From Streptomyces sp. NBC_00250 (lineage in GTDB: Bacteria > Actinomycetota > Actinomycetes > Streptomycetales > Streptomycetaceae), in contig NZ_CP108088.1 of the NCBI RefSeq assembly GCF_036192275.1, forward strand, positions 8,418,001 to 8,482,000: DNA of 64,000 nucleotides. The letters run 5' to 3'. The position numbers were made by a program, and so were the translations under genes. How positions within the stretch are numbered: the first letter of the stretch is position 1; every line of letters starts with the position of its first letter. The notes under the pieces are model-generated. The model saw only the letters and a list, made by a program, of their open reading frames with translations, was not told the origin of the DNA and did no database searches. This document shows, one piece after another, positions 35,582-44,224 of the stretch.

Positions 35582-36034
35582 TCAGCGGCGGACGAGGCCG
35601 GTGAACGGGGCGTGCAGGTCGGCAGGTGTTGTACGACGGCGGACCAGGTGTGCGGTGCGCTGATGGCGCTGGCAGATGGTCAGCTCCGGCGCGCCTTCGG
35701 GAAGGCCGGCCCGGCACGCCTCGCTCACGGGCACCTCGCCGGAGTCCGCCCGGGGAGCTGCGTGGTAGGCGGCGTGGAGGTGATCGGCGGCGAGCCAGAT
35801 CCGGGTGCGGGCGGCACGCAGGTGGTCGCCCTCGGCCGGGAGGAGCTGTCCGACGCGGACGGCGTGGGCGTCGAGCAGCCCGTGCAGCGTGACGAGATGG
35901 GAGTGCAGGGCGTCCAGCTCGGCACGACTAGCGACGAGGGGGCCTCCGGGAAGGTTGAGCGCGCGGTGGAAGTCGAGCGCGGCGGTGGCGAAGGGCACGA
36001 AGTCCTGCGCGGTCGGGCTGGGTGTGCGGGACAC
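35582..36034 (-). CDS. conserved conjugation-operon protein (resembles DUF6238)
   Basis: 150 residues between SCO6880 and the VirB4-like gene. Helical N-terminus (DFVPFATAALDFHRALNLPG, LDALHSHLVTLHGLLDAHAV) and a C-terminal block with GAPELTICQRHQRTAHLVRRR. From memory this matches the DUF6238 family that accompanies SCO6880-type clusters, but I cannot verify the number. Function unknown. Confidence 0.7.
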   Translation of the reverse strand: MSRTPSPTAQDFVPFATAALDFHRALNLPGGPLVASRAELDALHSHLVTLHGLLDAHAVRVGQLLPAEGDHLRAARTRIWLAADHLHAAYHAAPRADSGEVPVSEACRAGLPEGAPELTICQRHQRTAHLVRRRTTPADLHAPFTGLVRR

Positions 36035-36066
36035 GGGAGTGCTCTTTCAGCAGAGGAGCGCGGGGA

Positions 36067-37539
36067 TCACACGGCGAGGGCGAGCGGCAGAGCGGCGGCG
36101 GTGAACGCCTCGGCCTGCTGCCAGGTCAGCGGCCGGAGGTCGAGCTGGGCACCGACGGCGGCGGTCTCCACGACCGCGCACGCAGTACGCAGCTCCTCCT
36201 CGGAGTCGGCCGAGACGGTCAGCAGACCGGTCAGGGCAACATCCGCGTGGCCGGCGATGAGTTGCCGTTCGCGCGTCTTGATGTCGTGGTACTCGATCGA
36301 GTCCGCTTCGGAGTCGACTTGGCCGCGCCGCGTGCGCTCGGCCGCGTCCGCGATCACGCTGGCCTTCTTGCGCTGGACGTCGCGCAGGGCGGCGTCCAGA
36401 CCCTTCGGCTCGTACGACAGCGACAGCGTGCGCCGCACGCCGCCAGTGAACAGGAGCTGGTGGAGGAAACCCGCCGACGTCTCCGTCCTCGGCCAGTTCT
36501 CCACCCAGTACGTGGCGTGGACGGCCGAGTCGGTCGCGATGTGGGCCGCCTTCTCCACGACCACCACGGGTCCGGCAGCGGCGGCCTCAGCCTCAGGGCG
36601 GCCGGTGGCGGACCAGCGGTCCAGCGCCGCGAGGGCCTTGGGGTCGTAGGCGGTGCGGACAACGGCCGCGATCTCGCGGGCAGTGAGCCAGCCGGTGGGA
36701 CTGAGCCCGGCGGTCCGCGCGGCCTGCTCGAAGGTGGACGTCAACTGTGCCAGGACACTGAAGGACCCGGTCAGACCGCCGCCAGCCTGGTTGATCAGCC
36801 GGTGTGCCGCCTTGGCGTCCAGCGACACCGCGACGTACGCCTCGTGCGGGGCCGCGGCCGGGCCCGCGCTCTGGATCAGCTCGTTGTAGATCCCGCCGGC
36901 CACCGGGGTGTCGGCCCGGCCGTGCTCCTCCCAGTAGCGGCGAAGGCTGTCGCCGGAGTCCGGGACGGTGCGCTCGATCACCTGGATGCGGGCGATCTGC
37001 CCGGTCCGGGCGAGCGCGGCCAGGGCCCGTCCCCAGCCGCTGACGTTGGCGTGCTGGGTGCCCGGGTCGAGCAGCGCGTAGGCGCGGGAGGAGACCTTGA
37101 CCACGGCGGTCAGCGTGCCCTGGTGAGGATCGTGGACCGCCCCGTACCGGCCGTCGGGAGCGGTGGTCACGCGCAGGCTGGCGGCGGTGCCGGGCAGGTG
37201 GAGGAGCCCTTCACGGGTCGGCCGGCGCGAGGGGCGGGTGAGCCAGACGAGCTGGCCGCGCATCCGGCGCAGGGCGTACCGGGTGACGATCGGGGCCCAG
37301 TCCGCCAGGGCACGGCCCCGGTGGCGGGCGAAGACGAGCAGGGCGATGACGGCCCACAGGGGGCTGAGCGCGAGAGCGCCGACCACGCCGCGGGTGAGGA
37401 TCACGGTGAGCAGGAGAAGGCCGGTGAGGCCGGCGACGAGTAGCTGCGGGGCGGTCAGGCCGAGCAGGACACCGCGCCTGCTGCGGTGAGGGAACTTCAC
37501 GGTGGCCGAGGGGACTTCGGCCTGATGCTTGCCGGACAT
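36067..37539 (-). CDS. SCO6880 family type IV secretion protein
   Basis: 490 residues. Two membrane helices near the N-terminus (~28-65: APQLLVAGLTGLLLLTVIL, ALALSPLWAVIALLVFA) resemble PrgI/VirB3, followed by a large cytoplasmic domain equivalent to the N-terminal part of VirB4 (RRTLSLSYEPKGLDAALRDV, SIEYHDIKTRERQLIAGHAD). This is the signature protein of Streptomyces elements that use this secretion system. It works with the ATPase encoded at 34047-35552. Start ATG 37539. Confidence 0.88.
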   Translation of the reverse strand: MSGKHQAEVPSATVKFPHRSRRGVLLGLTAPQLLVAGLTGLLLLTVILTRGVVGALALSPLWAVIALLVFARHRGRALADWAPIVTRYALRRMRGQLVWLTRPSRRPTREGLLHLPGTAASLRVTTAPDGRYGAVHDPHQGTLTAVVKVSSRAYALLDPGTQHANVSGWGRALAALARTGQIARIQVIERTVPDSGDSLRRYWEEHGRADTPVAGGIYNELIQSAGPAAAPHEAYVAVSLDAKAAHRLINQAGGGLTGSFSVLAQLTSTFEQAARTAGLSPTGWLTAREIAAVVRTAYDPKALAALDRWSATGRPEAEAAAAGPVVVVEKAAHIATDSAVHATYWVENWPRTETSAGFLHQLLFTGGVRRTLSLSYEPKGLDAALRDVQRKKASVIADAAERTRRGQVDSEADSIEYHDIKTRERQLIAGHADVALTGLLTVSADSEEELRTACAVVETAAVGAQLDLRPLTWQQAEAFTAAALPLALAV

Positions 37540-37631
37540 TGTGGTTCCAGACGGTGAGAGCGAACGGAGGACGGGGCGTGCGGCGCTCTTCTGGAGTGCA
37601 TGGCGGAACTCCCTTGGTGGTCGGTTCAGGA

Positions 37632-37663
37632 GGGGGCGGGCTGTGGCGGGACAGCCCGCCCCC
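37632..37663 (-). terminator. GC-rich hairpin inside the secretion operon
   Basis: Perfect 13-bp arms (GGGGGCGGGCTGT and complement) with a 6-nt loop, in the 136-bp gap between the SCO6881 and SCO6880 genes. No U tract. On the minus-strand transcript it would sit just after the SCO6881 stop and could lower expression of the downstream genes or stabilise the upstream message. Confidence 0.5.
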
Positions 37664-37675
37664 GGGGGTGGGGGG

Positions 37676-39091
37676 TCAGGAACCCGAAGGCGGCTGGGTG
37701 GGGTGCACCCAGGTCGTCGGCGTCGGGGAACCGGCGGCCGGCGGCCCCGCGGACGGCGGCGCGACCGGGGCAGCGGTCCCCGTGGGCGCGGGGCCGACGG
37801 ACGGCATGTAGGTCATGCTGCCGACCGGCCCCGCCGCGCCGGAGAGCACACCGGAAGGGACAGTCGCGCCCTGGGAGTCGGCGGCGGAACTTTCCGTATC
37901 GCTCTCCCCAGGCCGCGTGATGAGCGGCGGGATGCCGGGGCGCTGGATCAGGGCCCGGCCCTTGTCGCCGGTGGCGTTCGGGTCTTCGCCGTACCGGAAG
38001 CGGGTCTGCGGCTTGGGCGGGCCGGCGCCGATGCCCTCCTCGCTGAGGTTGCCGCCGGCGGGGTTGATGCCGGAGGCGACACCGTCGGCACCCGCGCCGG
38101 GAACCTGGCTCGGGCCCTGGGGAGCAGGGGTTCCGGTGCCGACCCGCATCGCCAGGCTGCCGGCGGTCTTCGCCGCCCCGGCAGCGATGGCCATGCCCGC
38201 GACGCCAGTGCGGTGCAGGTCGTCGTGGCCGCCGCCGTCACTCGCCCAGCGGACGAACTTGTACGTGGCGTAGGGGCACAGCAGCACCAGGACCATCACG
38301 ACGATGCCGGCCATCGCGTCGGACAGGGCCGACATACCGTCGTTCGCTTCGGTCTTGCCCATGGCGGAGACGCCGATCAGGAAGACCACGGTCATCAGGA
38401 GCTTCGACACGACCAGGGTGGCGGTGGCCTCGATCCAACCGCGCCGCCAGCGCTTGGCGACCTCCCAGCCGCCGCCGGCACCGGCGAACACGGCGAGGGC
38501 GACCATGATCAGGACGCCGACCTTCCGGGCGACCATGACGCCCCAGTACAGGAAGGCGCCGATCGCGCACCCGAATGCGACCAAGGCGGGAACGCCCCAG
38601 CCCAGGCCGTACATCGCCCCCAGTTGGTTGATCTTCACGACGCGGCGGATCGCGTCGTCGACCGACGTGTTGGCCGCTTGGAAGAGGCCCTCGGACAGTG
38701 CGTCGACCACGGTGATGGCGACGGTGGTGAAGGCGATGGCGCAGAAGCTGAACAGGACGCCGGTCATGGTGCCGATCGCGGCCTGGGCCATGGCCCGCTC
38801 GTCGCGCCGCCAGGCCGCGAACATGAGCTGGATGCAGAACGTGCCGACGGTCAGCGCGAGCCCGATGGGCAGCAGCAGCTCGTAGTTGTCCCGGAACCAT
38901 CCGGCATGGAGGTCGATAGCGGTCGTCTCGTCAACGGCCTTGGCGGCGAGGTCAGCCGCGCTGGCCGCCAGTTCTCCTGCCGACTTCGCGATCCACGCGC
39001 CGATGCCGTCGGTGACGGCTCCGGCTGGGTTGGTGGCGAAGTCGACGGCGGTGCACACCTTGTCCATCATGGGAATCCCGCAGACGTCCAT
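37676..39091 (-). CDS. SCO6881 family / TrbL-VirB6-like membrane protein
   Basis: 471 residues from ATG 39091 behind an AAGGAGG site. Six or more membrane helices lie between ~70 and 285 (for example ELLLPIGLALTVGTFCIQLM, ALVAFGCAIGAFLYWGVMVA, MAGIVVMVLVLLCPYATYKF). The last 170 residues are Gly/Pro/Ser-rich. This matches the polytopic VirB6/TrbL channel component of type IV secretion in actinobacteria. Confidence 0.85.
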   Translation of the reverse strand: MDVCGIPMMDKVCTAVDFATNPAGAVTDGIGAWIAKSAGELAASAADLAAKAVDETTAIDLHAGWFRDNYELLLPIGLALTVGTFCIQLMFAAWRRDERAMAQAAIGTMTGVLFSFCAIAFTTVAITVVDALSEGLFQAANTSVDDAIRRVVKINQLGAMYGLGWGVPALVAFGCAIGAFLYWGVMVARKVGVLIMVALAVFAGAGGGWEVAKRWRRGWIEATATLVVSKLLMTVVFLIGVSAMGKTEANDGMSALSDAMAGIVVMVLVLLCPYATYKFVRWASDGGGHDDLHRTGVAGMAIAAGAAKTAGSLAMRVGTGTPAPQGPSQVPGAGADGVASGINPAGGNLSEEGIGAGPPKPQTRFRYGEDPNATGDKGRALIQRPGIPPLITRPGESDTESSAADSQGATVPSGVLSGAAGPVGSMTYMPSVGPAPTGTAAPVAPPSAGPPAAGSPTPTTWVHPTQPPSGS

Positions 39092-39118
39092 GGTGGTACC
39101 TCCTTTCGGGTACGGGGG

Positions 39119-39808
39119 TCAGGGCGCGACGGACGGCATGACGCCGACCAGGGCGCAGGGCTTGTTGGGGCGGCACTGGACAGCGAGGGTGGTGGCACGG
39201 CTCTCCGCGCCGCCCGGCGAGCCCTTCCAAACGATCGCCTGCTTGCCGGAGACCGTGACGGCGTAGATGTACGCCTGGGTGATCGCGCCCGGGTCCTCCT
39301 GAAGGGCCCGGGTGAACGCGTTCGGGAAGTGCCCCTCGTCCACCGTGGCGGTGGCGAACTGACGGTTGGCGGCCATCTCCTTCCACAGGACCGGCGAGGG
39401 GATACCCCTGTCGACCGAGGCCGCGTCGGCGTACTTGGCCTCCGAAGACAGCCACGCGTGCAGAGCACCTCGCAACTCGGCCTGAGAGTAGGCCCGGGTG
39501 TCGTACGACCACAGAGCCGCCGCGGCTGCCTTCCCGAACGCGATCGGGTCGGTGGTCCTCGGAGGAACCGGCAGGGCACGAGGACGGGTGATCGATACGG
39601 GCGGCCCGGACGGCGAGACGGCCGTGGAAGAAGAAGACGCGGACGAACTCGGCTGCGCATCGGGAGCCTTGGAAGGCGCCCTGCCGTCGCGGGTGAGGTA
39701 GGCGGCTAGGCCGGAGAGGGCGACGAGCACCGCCAGGACGGCGGTGCCGAGCAGCGCCCGGCGGCGCACGCGACTTGCGCCGCCGGGGTTCGAGGAATGG
39801 GAGGGCAT
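39119..39808 (-). CDS. VirB8-like conjugation protein
   Basis: 229 residues from ATG 39808, which overlaps the stop of the DUF6112 gene. One membrane helix (~17-37, ALLGTAVLAVLVALSGLAAYL), a Ser/Pro linker, then a domain (~80-229) with FGKAAAAALWSYDTRAYSQA and GAITQAYIYAVTVSGKQAIV. Topology and position fit the VirB8/TcpC class that bridges inner membrane and channel; sequence similarity is weak, so this is partly inferred from context. Confidence 0.7.
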   Translation of the reverse strand: MPSHSSNPGGASRVRRRALLGTAVLAVLVALSGLAAYLTRDGRAPSKAPDAQPSSSASSSSTAVSPSGPPVSITRPRALPVPPRTTDPIAFGKAAAAALWSYDTRAYSQAELRGALHAWLSSEAKYADAASVDRGIPSPVLWKEMAANRQFATATVDEGHFPNAFTRALQEDPGAITQAYIYAVTVSGKQAIVWKGSPGGAESRATTLAVQCRPNKPCALVGVMPSVAP

Positions 39809-40116
39809 CAGCGGACCTGCGTCCCCAGCGTGCTGAAGAACGCGACCACGCCGTTCGCGGCTCCGAGTAGGAGGGCCGCGCCGGCGCTCACCAGGACGCC
39901 CTTCTTCCCGTTCGCCTCGGCCTGGTGGCCGCCGGAGTGGTGGCCCCAGGCCCACACGCCCGCGCTGACGGCGAGCGCGCCGACCACGGCGACGAGGCCG
40001 AAGAGGTTGATGGAGCCCATCACCTGCTTGAGGACGTTCAGGCCCGGCAGCCCGCCCTCGTTCGGCTTGATCCCGGGATCGTAAGCGAGCTGTATGACCT
40101 GGTCAGCGAGATACAT
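39808..40116 (-). CDS. DUF6112 family protein (VirB2 pilin-like)
   Basis: 102 residues with two membrane helices (INLFGLVAVVGALAVSAGVW and GVLVSAGAALLLGAANGVVAF) separated by a short polar loop (GHHSGGHQAEANGKK). Size and topology match VirB2-type pilin or channel subunits, and DUF6112 proteins hold this place in Streptomyces clusters. Stop overlaps the next gene's start. Confidence 0.8.
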   Translation of the reverse strand: MYLADQVIQLAYDPGIKPNEGGLPGLNVLKQVMGSINLFGLVAVVGALAVSAGVWAWGHHSGGHQAEANGKKGVLVSAGAALLLGAANGVVAFFSTLGTQVR

Positions 40117-40204
40117 GAGGAACTCCAGTTCGATTCAAGGCGCGCCGAAGCCCGTGAGGATGGGCGGCGGTGCGATGAAGAAAGGGGGAAGGGAGGAGCG
40201 CCGG

Positions 40205-41350
40205 TCAGACGACTCGGCGGACCGCGAGAATCTGCGGCTTCCAGGAGGCGAAGGTTGCGATGCGGACCACGTCGCCGGTGCGCGGGGCGTGCACGACCAG
40301 GCCCTGCCCGATGGCCATGCCGACGTGCTCGGGCACTGCGGCCGTCCCCTCGGTGAAGATCAGGTCACCCGGCCGAAGAGCGTCGGCCGAGACCGACTTG
40401 CCTTCCTTGACCTGCGTGTACGTCGTCCGCGTCAGGGCGACCCCGGCGGCCTTGTACGCCTGCTGCATCAAGGAGGAGCAGTCGCACCGGCGCATCGCCG
40501 TGTCGCCGTGGGAGTCGGTGCAGCTCCCGCCCCACTGGTACGGCGTGCCGAGCTGGCCGAGCGCCCACCGGATCGCCGCCTGGACCTTCGGCGGAGCACT
40601 TGCGGGGATGCTGTACTCCTTCGGCAGCGCGCCGGCCGGGATGGTGCCGAAGTCGGCCCCGTCCTCTTCGGCACCGCAGCCGCCCGCGGTACTGGGCGAA
40701 GGGCTGCCGGATTCGGCCGAGCCGGACGGCGCCGGGGCCGGTGACGTGCCACCGGCCCTCGACAGCAGGGGCTCGATGGCCTTCTGCAAGGCCGTGGCCA
40801 GGGGCTCCCACTTGGCGTACGCCTCCGGGAAGCCTGAACGCTGCACCGCCTGGGCGGCCTGGGTGACGGACAGGGACTGCCAGCCCGAGACCTTCTTGAG
40901 CCCCTCGTAGAACTTGGTGCTGGCGTGTACCGGGTCGAGGATCTGGTTCGCCGTGCCCCAGCCCATAGACGGCCGCTGCTGAAAGAGCCCCAGCGAGTCG
41001 CGGTCGCCCCAGGTCAGGTTCCGCAGGCCGCTCTCCTGCAGGGCGGTCGCCAGGGCCACGGTCTGCCCCCGGGCAGGGATGTTCATTGCGACGCCGGTGG
41101 CCTGGATCGTCTTGGCGTAGGGGATCTGCTCGGCCGGATTGTCCAGACCGGGCACGGAGACCGAACCCTTGTCGCCCCCGACCAGGATGGCCTTCACCTG
41201 GTCGGCGACCGCTGCGGTATCCACAGACCGTGCATCGCCGGTCGAGCAGGAGGTGGAAGCGGTCCCGGCGCCGAAGGCGAGAACCGGCACGGCCATCAGC
41301 AGTGGGCCGGTCGCGAACAGACCGACGACGGACATGGTGGTCTTCTTCAT
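40205..41350 (-). CDS. secreted C40 (NlpC/P60) peptidase with transglycosylase-like domain
   Basis: 381 residues: a signal/anchor helix (~5-30), a lysozyme-like domain (~75-150) with the catalytic Glu in TALQESGLRNLTWGDRDS, a Pro/Ser linker, and a C-terminal NlpC/P60 domain with catalytic Cys in RCDCSSLMQQAY (~289) and His in PEHVGMAIGQGLVVHAP (~341). It would open peptidoglycan for the transfer channel (VirB1-like role). First gene of the minus-strand conjugation operon. Confidence 0.88.
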   Translation of the reverse strand: MKKTTMSVVGLFATGPLLMAVPVLAFGAGTASTSCSTGDARSVDTAAVADQVKAILVGGDKGSVSVPGLDNPAEQIPYAKTIQATGVAMNIPARGQTVALATALQESGLRNLTWGDRDSLGLFQQRPSMGWGTANQILDPVHASTKFYEGLKKVSGWQSLSVTQAAQAVQRSGFPEAYAKWEPLATALQKAIEPLLSRAGGTSPAPAPSGSAESGSPSPSTAGGCGAEEDGADFGTIPAGALPKEYSIPASAPPKVQAAIRWALGQLGTPYQWGGSCTDSHGDTAMRRCDCSSLMQQAYKAAGVALTRTTYTQVKEGKSVSADALRPGDLIFTEGTAAVPEHVGMAIGQGLVVHAPRTGDVVRIATFASWKPQILAVRRVV

Positions 41351-41901
41351 GGCCGCCGCAGACCGGGTGACGGCGTCGGGTCGGGACGTGGAGGTATAAG
41401 GGCATGCTGCATCGCAGCGGCTCCTCGGTTTCGTAGGAGGCGCGGTGCCGACTTCTCGTGCAAAGCCGCTGGCACCGCGCCGATGTGCATCCGCCGCTCG
41501 GGCGGGCCCGGATCAGGGGAGTTGGTAGCTCCCGGACACCGGTCTCAGGTCACGCGCGGCAGCCAGCCGCGCTCGTAATCTCAGGCAGAACACTGGGGCT
41601 CCTGGTGGCGGGGGAAACGAGGAGGAACGTGCTTCCCGTGCACTGCTCGATTGGACCATGCGACACGGATGCACACAGGTCAGCGGGGGTGGAGCGAGGC
41701 TCCGTCCCGGCGACACGGCGAGACAGTAGACCGCGATTCCGGCCGCGCCAAACGACCCCGAGGCTGGTCCCGAGCCACCGCCGCCTCGTTAGGTCCGGCC
41801 GGAACCCACGGCTAACCTCCGGCTCAACCCCGCCAGAGACGAGCGCCGTTACGCGCTGTCGGCGCGGGCCCAAGCCCCTCCGCTCTCTGAAAGAGGCCCC
41901 C
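41351..41901. promoter_or_regulatory. divergent promoter region with an inverted repeat
   Basis: 550 bp between the C40 peptidase gene (minus) and the methyltransferase gene (plus), containing no credible gene. It includes an 11-bp perfect inverted repeat, GGCGCGGTGCC at 41439-41449 and its complement at 41471-41481, with 21 nt between. This is the only long non-coding stretch ahead of the conjugation operon, so it should hold its main promoter and operator. Confidence 0.5.
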
Positions 41902-42648
41902 ATGAGCTACACGCTGCACCGAGGCGACGCCCTGACCGTGCTGAAGTCCCTCCCGGACGAGAGCGTCAACGCCGTGATCACCGACCCCCCGTACAACTCC
42001 GGCGGCCGTACGAGCTCGGAGCGCACCGGACGCACCGCGCGCGCCAAGTACGTCACCAGCAACTCGGCGCACGACCTCGCCAACTTCCCCGGCGAGAACC
42101 GCGACCAGCGCTCCTACCGCTCCTGGCTGACCGAGCTGCTCACCGAGTCGTACAGGGCGTCCACCGAGCACGCGGTGGCCATGGTCTTTTCCGACTGGCG
42201 CCAGGAACCGACCACGACCGACGCCCTGCAGATGGCCGGGTGGACCTGGAGCGGCACCATCCCGTGGATCAAGCCCGCCAGCCGGCCCCGCAAGGGCGGG
42301 CCGAAACAGGACTCCGAGTTCATCATCTGGGGCGTCAAGGGATCCCTCGACAACACCCGCGACCTCTACCTGCCCGGCCACTACATCGCCTCCCAGCCCC
42401 GCAAGGACCGGGTCCACATCACGCAGAAGCCCGTCGAGATCATGCAGCAGCTCGTCCAGATCTGCCCCGAAGGCGGCACCGTCCTCGACCCCTTCACCGG
42501 CAGCGGCTCCACGGGCGTCGCCGCCCTCCGAGAAGGCCGGAACTTCGTCGGCGTCGAGCTGTCCTCGCACTACGCCGACGTGGCCGAACAGCGACTCCGC
42601 GCAGAGCTGGAACAGGACGACTTCGCCCTGGTCGGACCAGAGGACTGA
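41902..42648 (+). CDS. beta-class DNA methyltransferase (N4-C or N6-A)
   Basis: 248 residues from ATG 41902 (AAAGAGG upstream). Catalytic motif IV DPPYNSGG is near the N-terminus (~28) and SAM-binding motif I, VLDPFTGSGSTGVAAL, near the C-terminus (~194-209), the order of beta-class enzymes. It modifies adenine N6 or cytosine N4. It could be an orphan protecting the element, or the modification half of a system with the nuclease-like gene it converges on. Confidence 0.88.
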   Translation: MSYTLHRGDALTVLKSLPDESVNAVITDPPYNSGGRTSSERTGRTARAKYVTSNSAHDLANFPGENRDQRSYRSWLTELLTESYRASTEHAVAMVFSDWRQEPTTTDALQMAGWTWSGTIPWIKPASRPRKGGPKQDSEFIIWGVKGSLDNTRDLYLPGHYIASQPRKDRVHITQKPVEIMQQLVQICPEGGTVLDPFTGSGSTGVAALREGRNFVGVELSSHYADVAEQRLRAELEQDDFALVGPED

Positions 42649-42686
42649 TCATGAGAACGAAGAACCCGAGGCCGCGGGCCGCAGAC

Positions 42687-42738
42687 GCGGAAGGGCGGCT
42701 GGAGCATCGAGTAACCGATGCTCCAGCCGCCCTTCCGC
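42687..42738. terminator. bidirectional terminator hairpin
   Basis: Perfect 23-bp arms (left arm begins GCGGAAGGGCGGCTGGAG) at 42687-42709 and 42716-42738 with a 6-nt loop, lying between two convergent genes that stop at 42648 and 42744. One of the strongest hairpins in the window; it should terminate transcription from both sides. Confidence 0.8.
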
Positions 42739-42743
42739 TTGTG

Positions 42744-43667
42744 TCACGCCGCCTCGAACGCCCGCCGGATCAACGGCGCCGCCTTCTCCAGGTCCGCTGC
42801 CGAGGCGAGACGCACCTCCAGGTCCCCCGTCCCGAGGTGCCCGACGCCGCGCATGTCGCGGGTGAAGCCCTCCTCCAGCACGACCGTGTCCGGGTCGAGT
42901 CTGAGATAGACCAGGATCACCTGGTGCTTCGGACGGAAGAGCACGGACGCCACGTTCACCAGACGTCGGTAGGCGATGTAGTGCCGCAGCGGGGCCACCT
43001 CGAGCTCGCCCCATGCCGTGAGCGCCTCGTCCAGCTCCGCGTACAGATCCCGCAGACACTCCGGGACAAGACCGACACCCGCAGGCGAAGGAGCCGCCGG
43101 CGCGCTGCCGACCACCGCGTCCCGCTCTCGGCTCCGCCGAGACATCGTGCTCGGCATACCGGGCGAGGAGTCCACGAGCAGCAGACTCAGCAGGCCGCCC
43201 TCGAAGGCGCGGTAGCGCACCAGGTCGATCCGCTCGGGCAGCCGCTGCACAGCCACCCGGTCGTGATGGGAGAAGCCGGCCGCGATGCAGACCATCCGCG
43301 GACGCCGCCAGTCGATCGGCTCGGCGAACTCCGCGCCCAGTACCCTCCGGACTAGCGCCTCGAACTCATGGTGCGCCGACTCCAGCCACGCCATGTACGA
43401 GACGGCCTGCGACAGCACCCCGCTGTCGGAGCCCTTCTTGAACTCGATCACCACCGGACTGCCGTTCTCGTCCAACCCGAGGGTGTCGATCCGCCCCCAA
43501 TGCCACGGACCAGTCGCGTACTCCGACGCCAGGAACCGGATACCAAGCATCTGCTCCAGACCGGCCTCGACCCGCCGCTGCAGCTCGACCTCCAGCGCCA
43601 CCGTCGAGCTACGAAGCCCAACATCCCGGCCATCGGCATCCTGTCGGAATAGTTTGAGTTCGCTCAC
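42744..43667 (-). CDS. NucS-like nuclease-fold protein with DUF5655-type C-terminus
   Basis: 307 residues from GTG 43667 (GGGGGAAA upstream). The N-terminal part has a PD-(D/E)xK pattern: WGRIDTLGLDENGSPVVIEF then KKG, the nuclease core of NucS/RecB-like enzymes. The C-terminal ~110 residues (LYAELDEALTAWGELEVAPL, KHQVILVYLRLDPD) fit DUF5655. It may cleave DNA or RNA. Its neighbour across the terminator is a DNA methyltransferase, which makes a restriction-type role possible but unproven. Confidence 0.7.
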   Translation of the reverse strand: MSELKLFRQDADGRDVGLRSSTVALEVELQRRVEAGLEQMLGIRFLASEYATGPWHWGRIDTLGLDENGSPVVIEFKKGSDSGVLSQAVSYMAWLESAHHEFEALVRRVLGAEFAEPIDWRRPRMVCIAAGFSHHDRVAVQRLPERIDLVRYRAFEGGLLSLLLVDSSPGMPSTMSRRSRERDAVVGSAPAAPSPAGVGLVPECLRDLYAELDEALTAWGELEVAPLRHYIAYRRLVNVASVLFRPKHQVILVYLRLDPDTVVLEEGFTRDMRGVGHLGTGDLEVRLASAADLEKAAPLIRRAFEAA

Positions 43668-44010
43668 CAGTTTTCCCCCGTTGTGTCCGAGCCGACTTTG
43701 GGACAATCAGCGAGGGCCTCGGTCTATTCCTTCGGATGCGGAGCGGCTGATTGCCGGCCCGGCTGCGCTCCCCGGCTGTTCCGTGCAAGCCGGTGGAGTG
43801 GAATCCATCCCAGTCGTAACCCCGCGCCAAGCCGTCTCCGACAGCTGGACTGGTGCTCCGACGGAGGCCGTCATGGCCGACCACTCAGCATGCCGTCAAC
43901 TCGCGGTACCGCTCTCGTCAAGGATCACGAGCCCGTCCTCCCGCATTAGGGGTGGCCGCTTTAGCTCCGTAGCATCGGGGCCGAAACGCTGGTGAGAAAC
44001 GAGGTGTCAT

Positions 44011-44184
44011 ATGAGTTGTCGGTTCCTTGGAATCGCTGAAGCGGCTGAGTATTTGGACATGTCTCGGCGCTGGATGTATCGCGATTCGCGAAGGTACGGT
44101 ATCCCTCGCTACTACTTTGGCGGGCGGCTCAAGTTCAAGGTTGAGGATCTTGAGAGGTGGGCGCAGCAGCAGAAGGTTTCGTGA
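44011..44184 (+). CDS. excisionase-like HTH protein
   Basis: 57 residues from ATG 44011 with GAGGTG upstream. It reads LGIAEAAEYLDMSRRWMYRD then RRYGIPRYYFGGRLKFKVED and LERWAQQQ, the MerR-like HTH_17 fold of excisionases. It sits directly opposite the integrase gene, as is usual, and should direct the integrase toward excision and perhaps repress its gene. The 343 bp before it contain no gene and must hold its promoter. Confidence 0.85.
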   Translation: MSCRFLGIAEAAEYLDMSRRWMYRDSRRYGIPRYYFGGRLKFKVEDLERWAQQQKVS

Positions 44185-44186
44185 AG

Positions 44187-44215
44187 AAGGGGCCGGTGGA
44201 AACCCGGCCCCTTTT
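44187..44215. terminator. terminator between excisionase and integrase genes
   Basis: Arms AAGGGGCCGG (44187-44196) and CCGGCCCCTT (44204-44213) with a 7-nt loop, running into TTTT (44212-44215). It follows the excisionase stop (44184) and precedes the integrase stop (44225), so it can serve both converging transcripts. Confidence 0.8.
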
Positions 44216-44224
44216 GGCTTCCCG

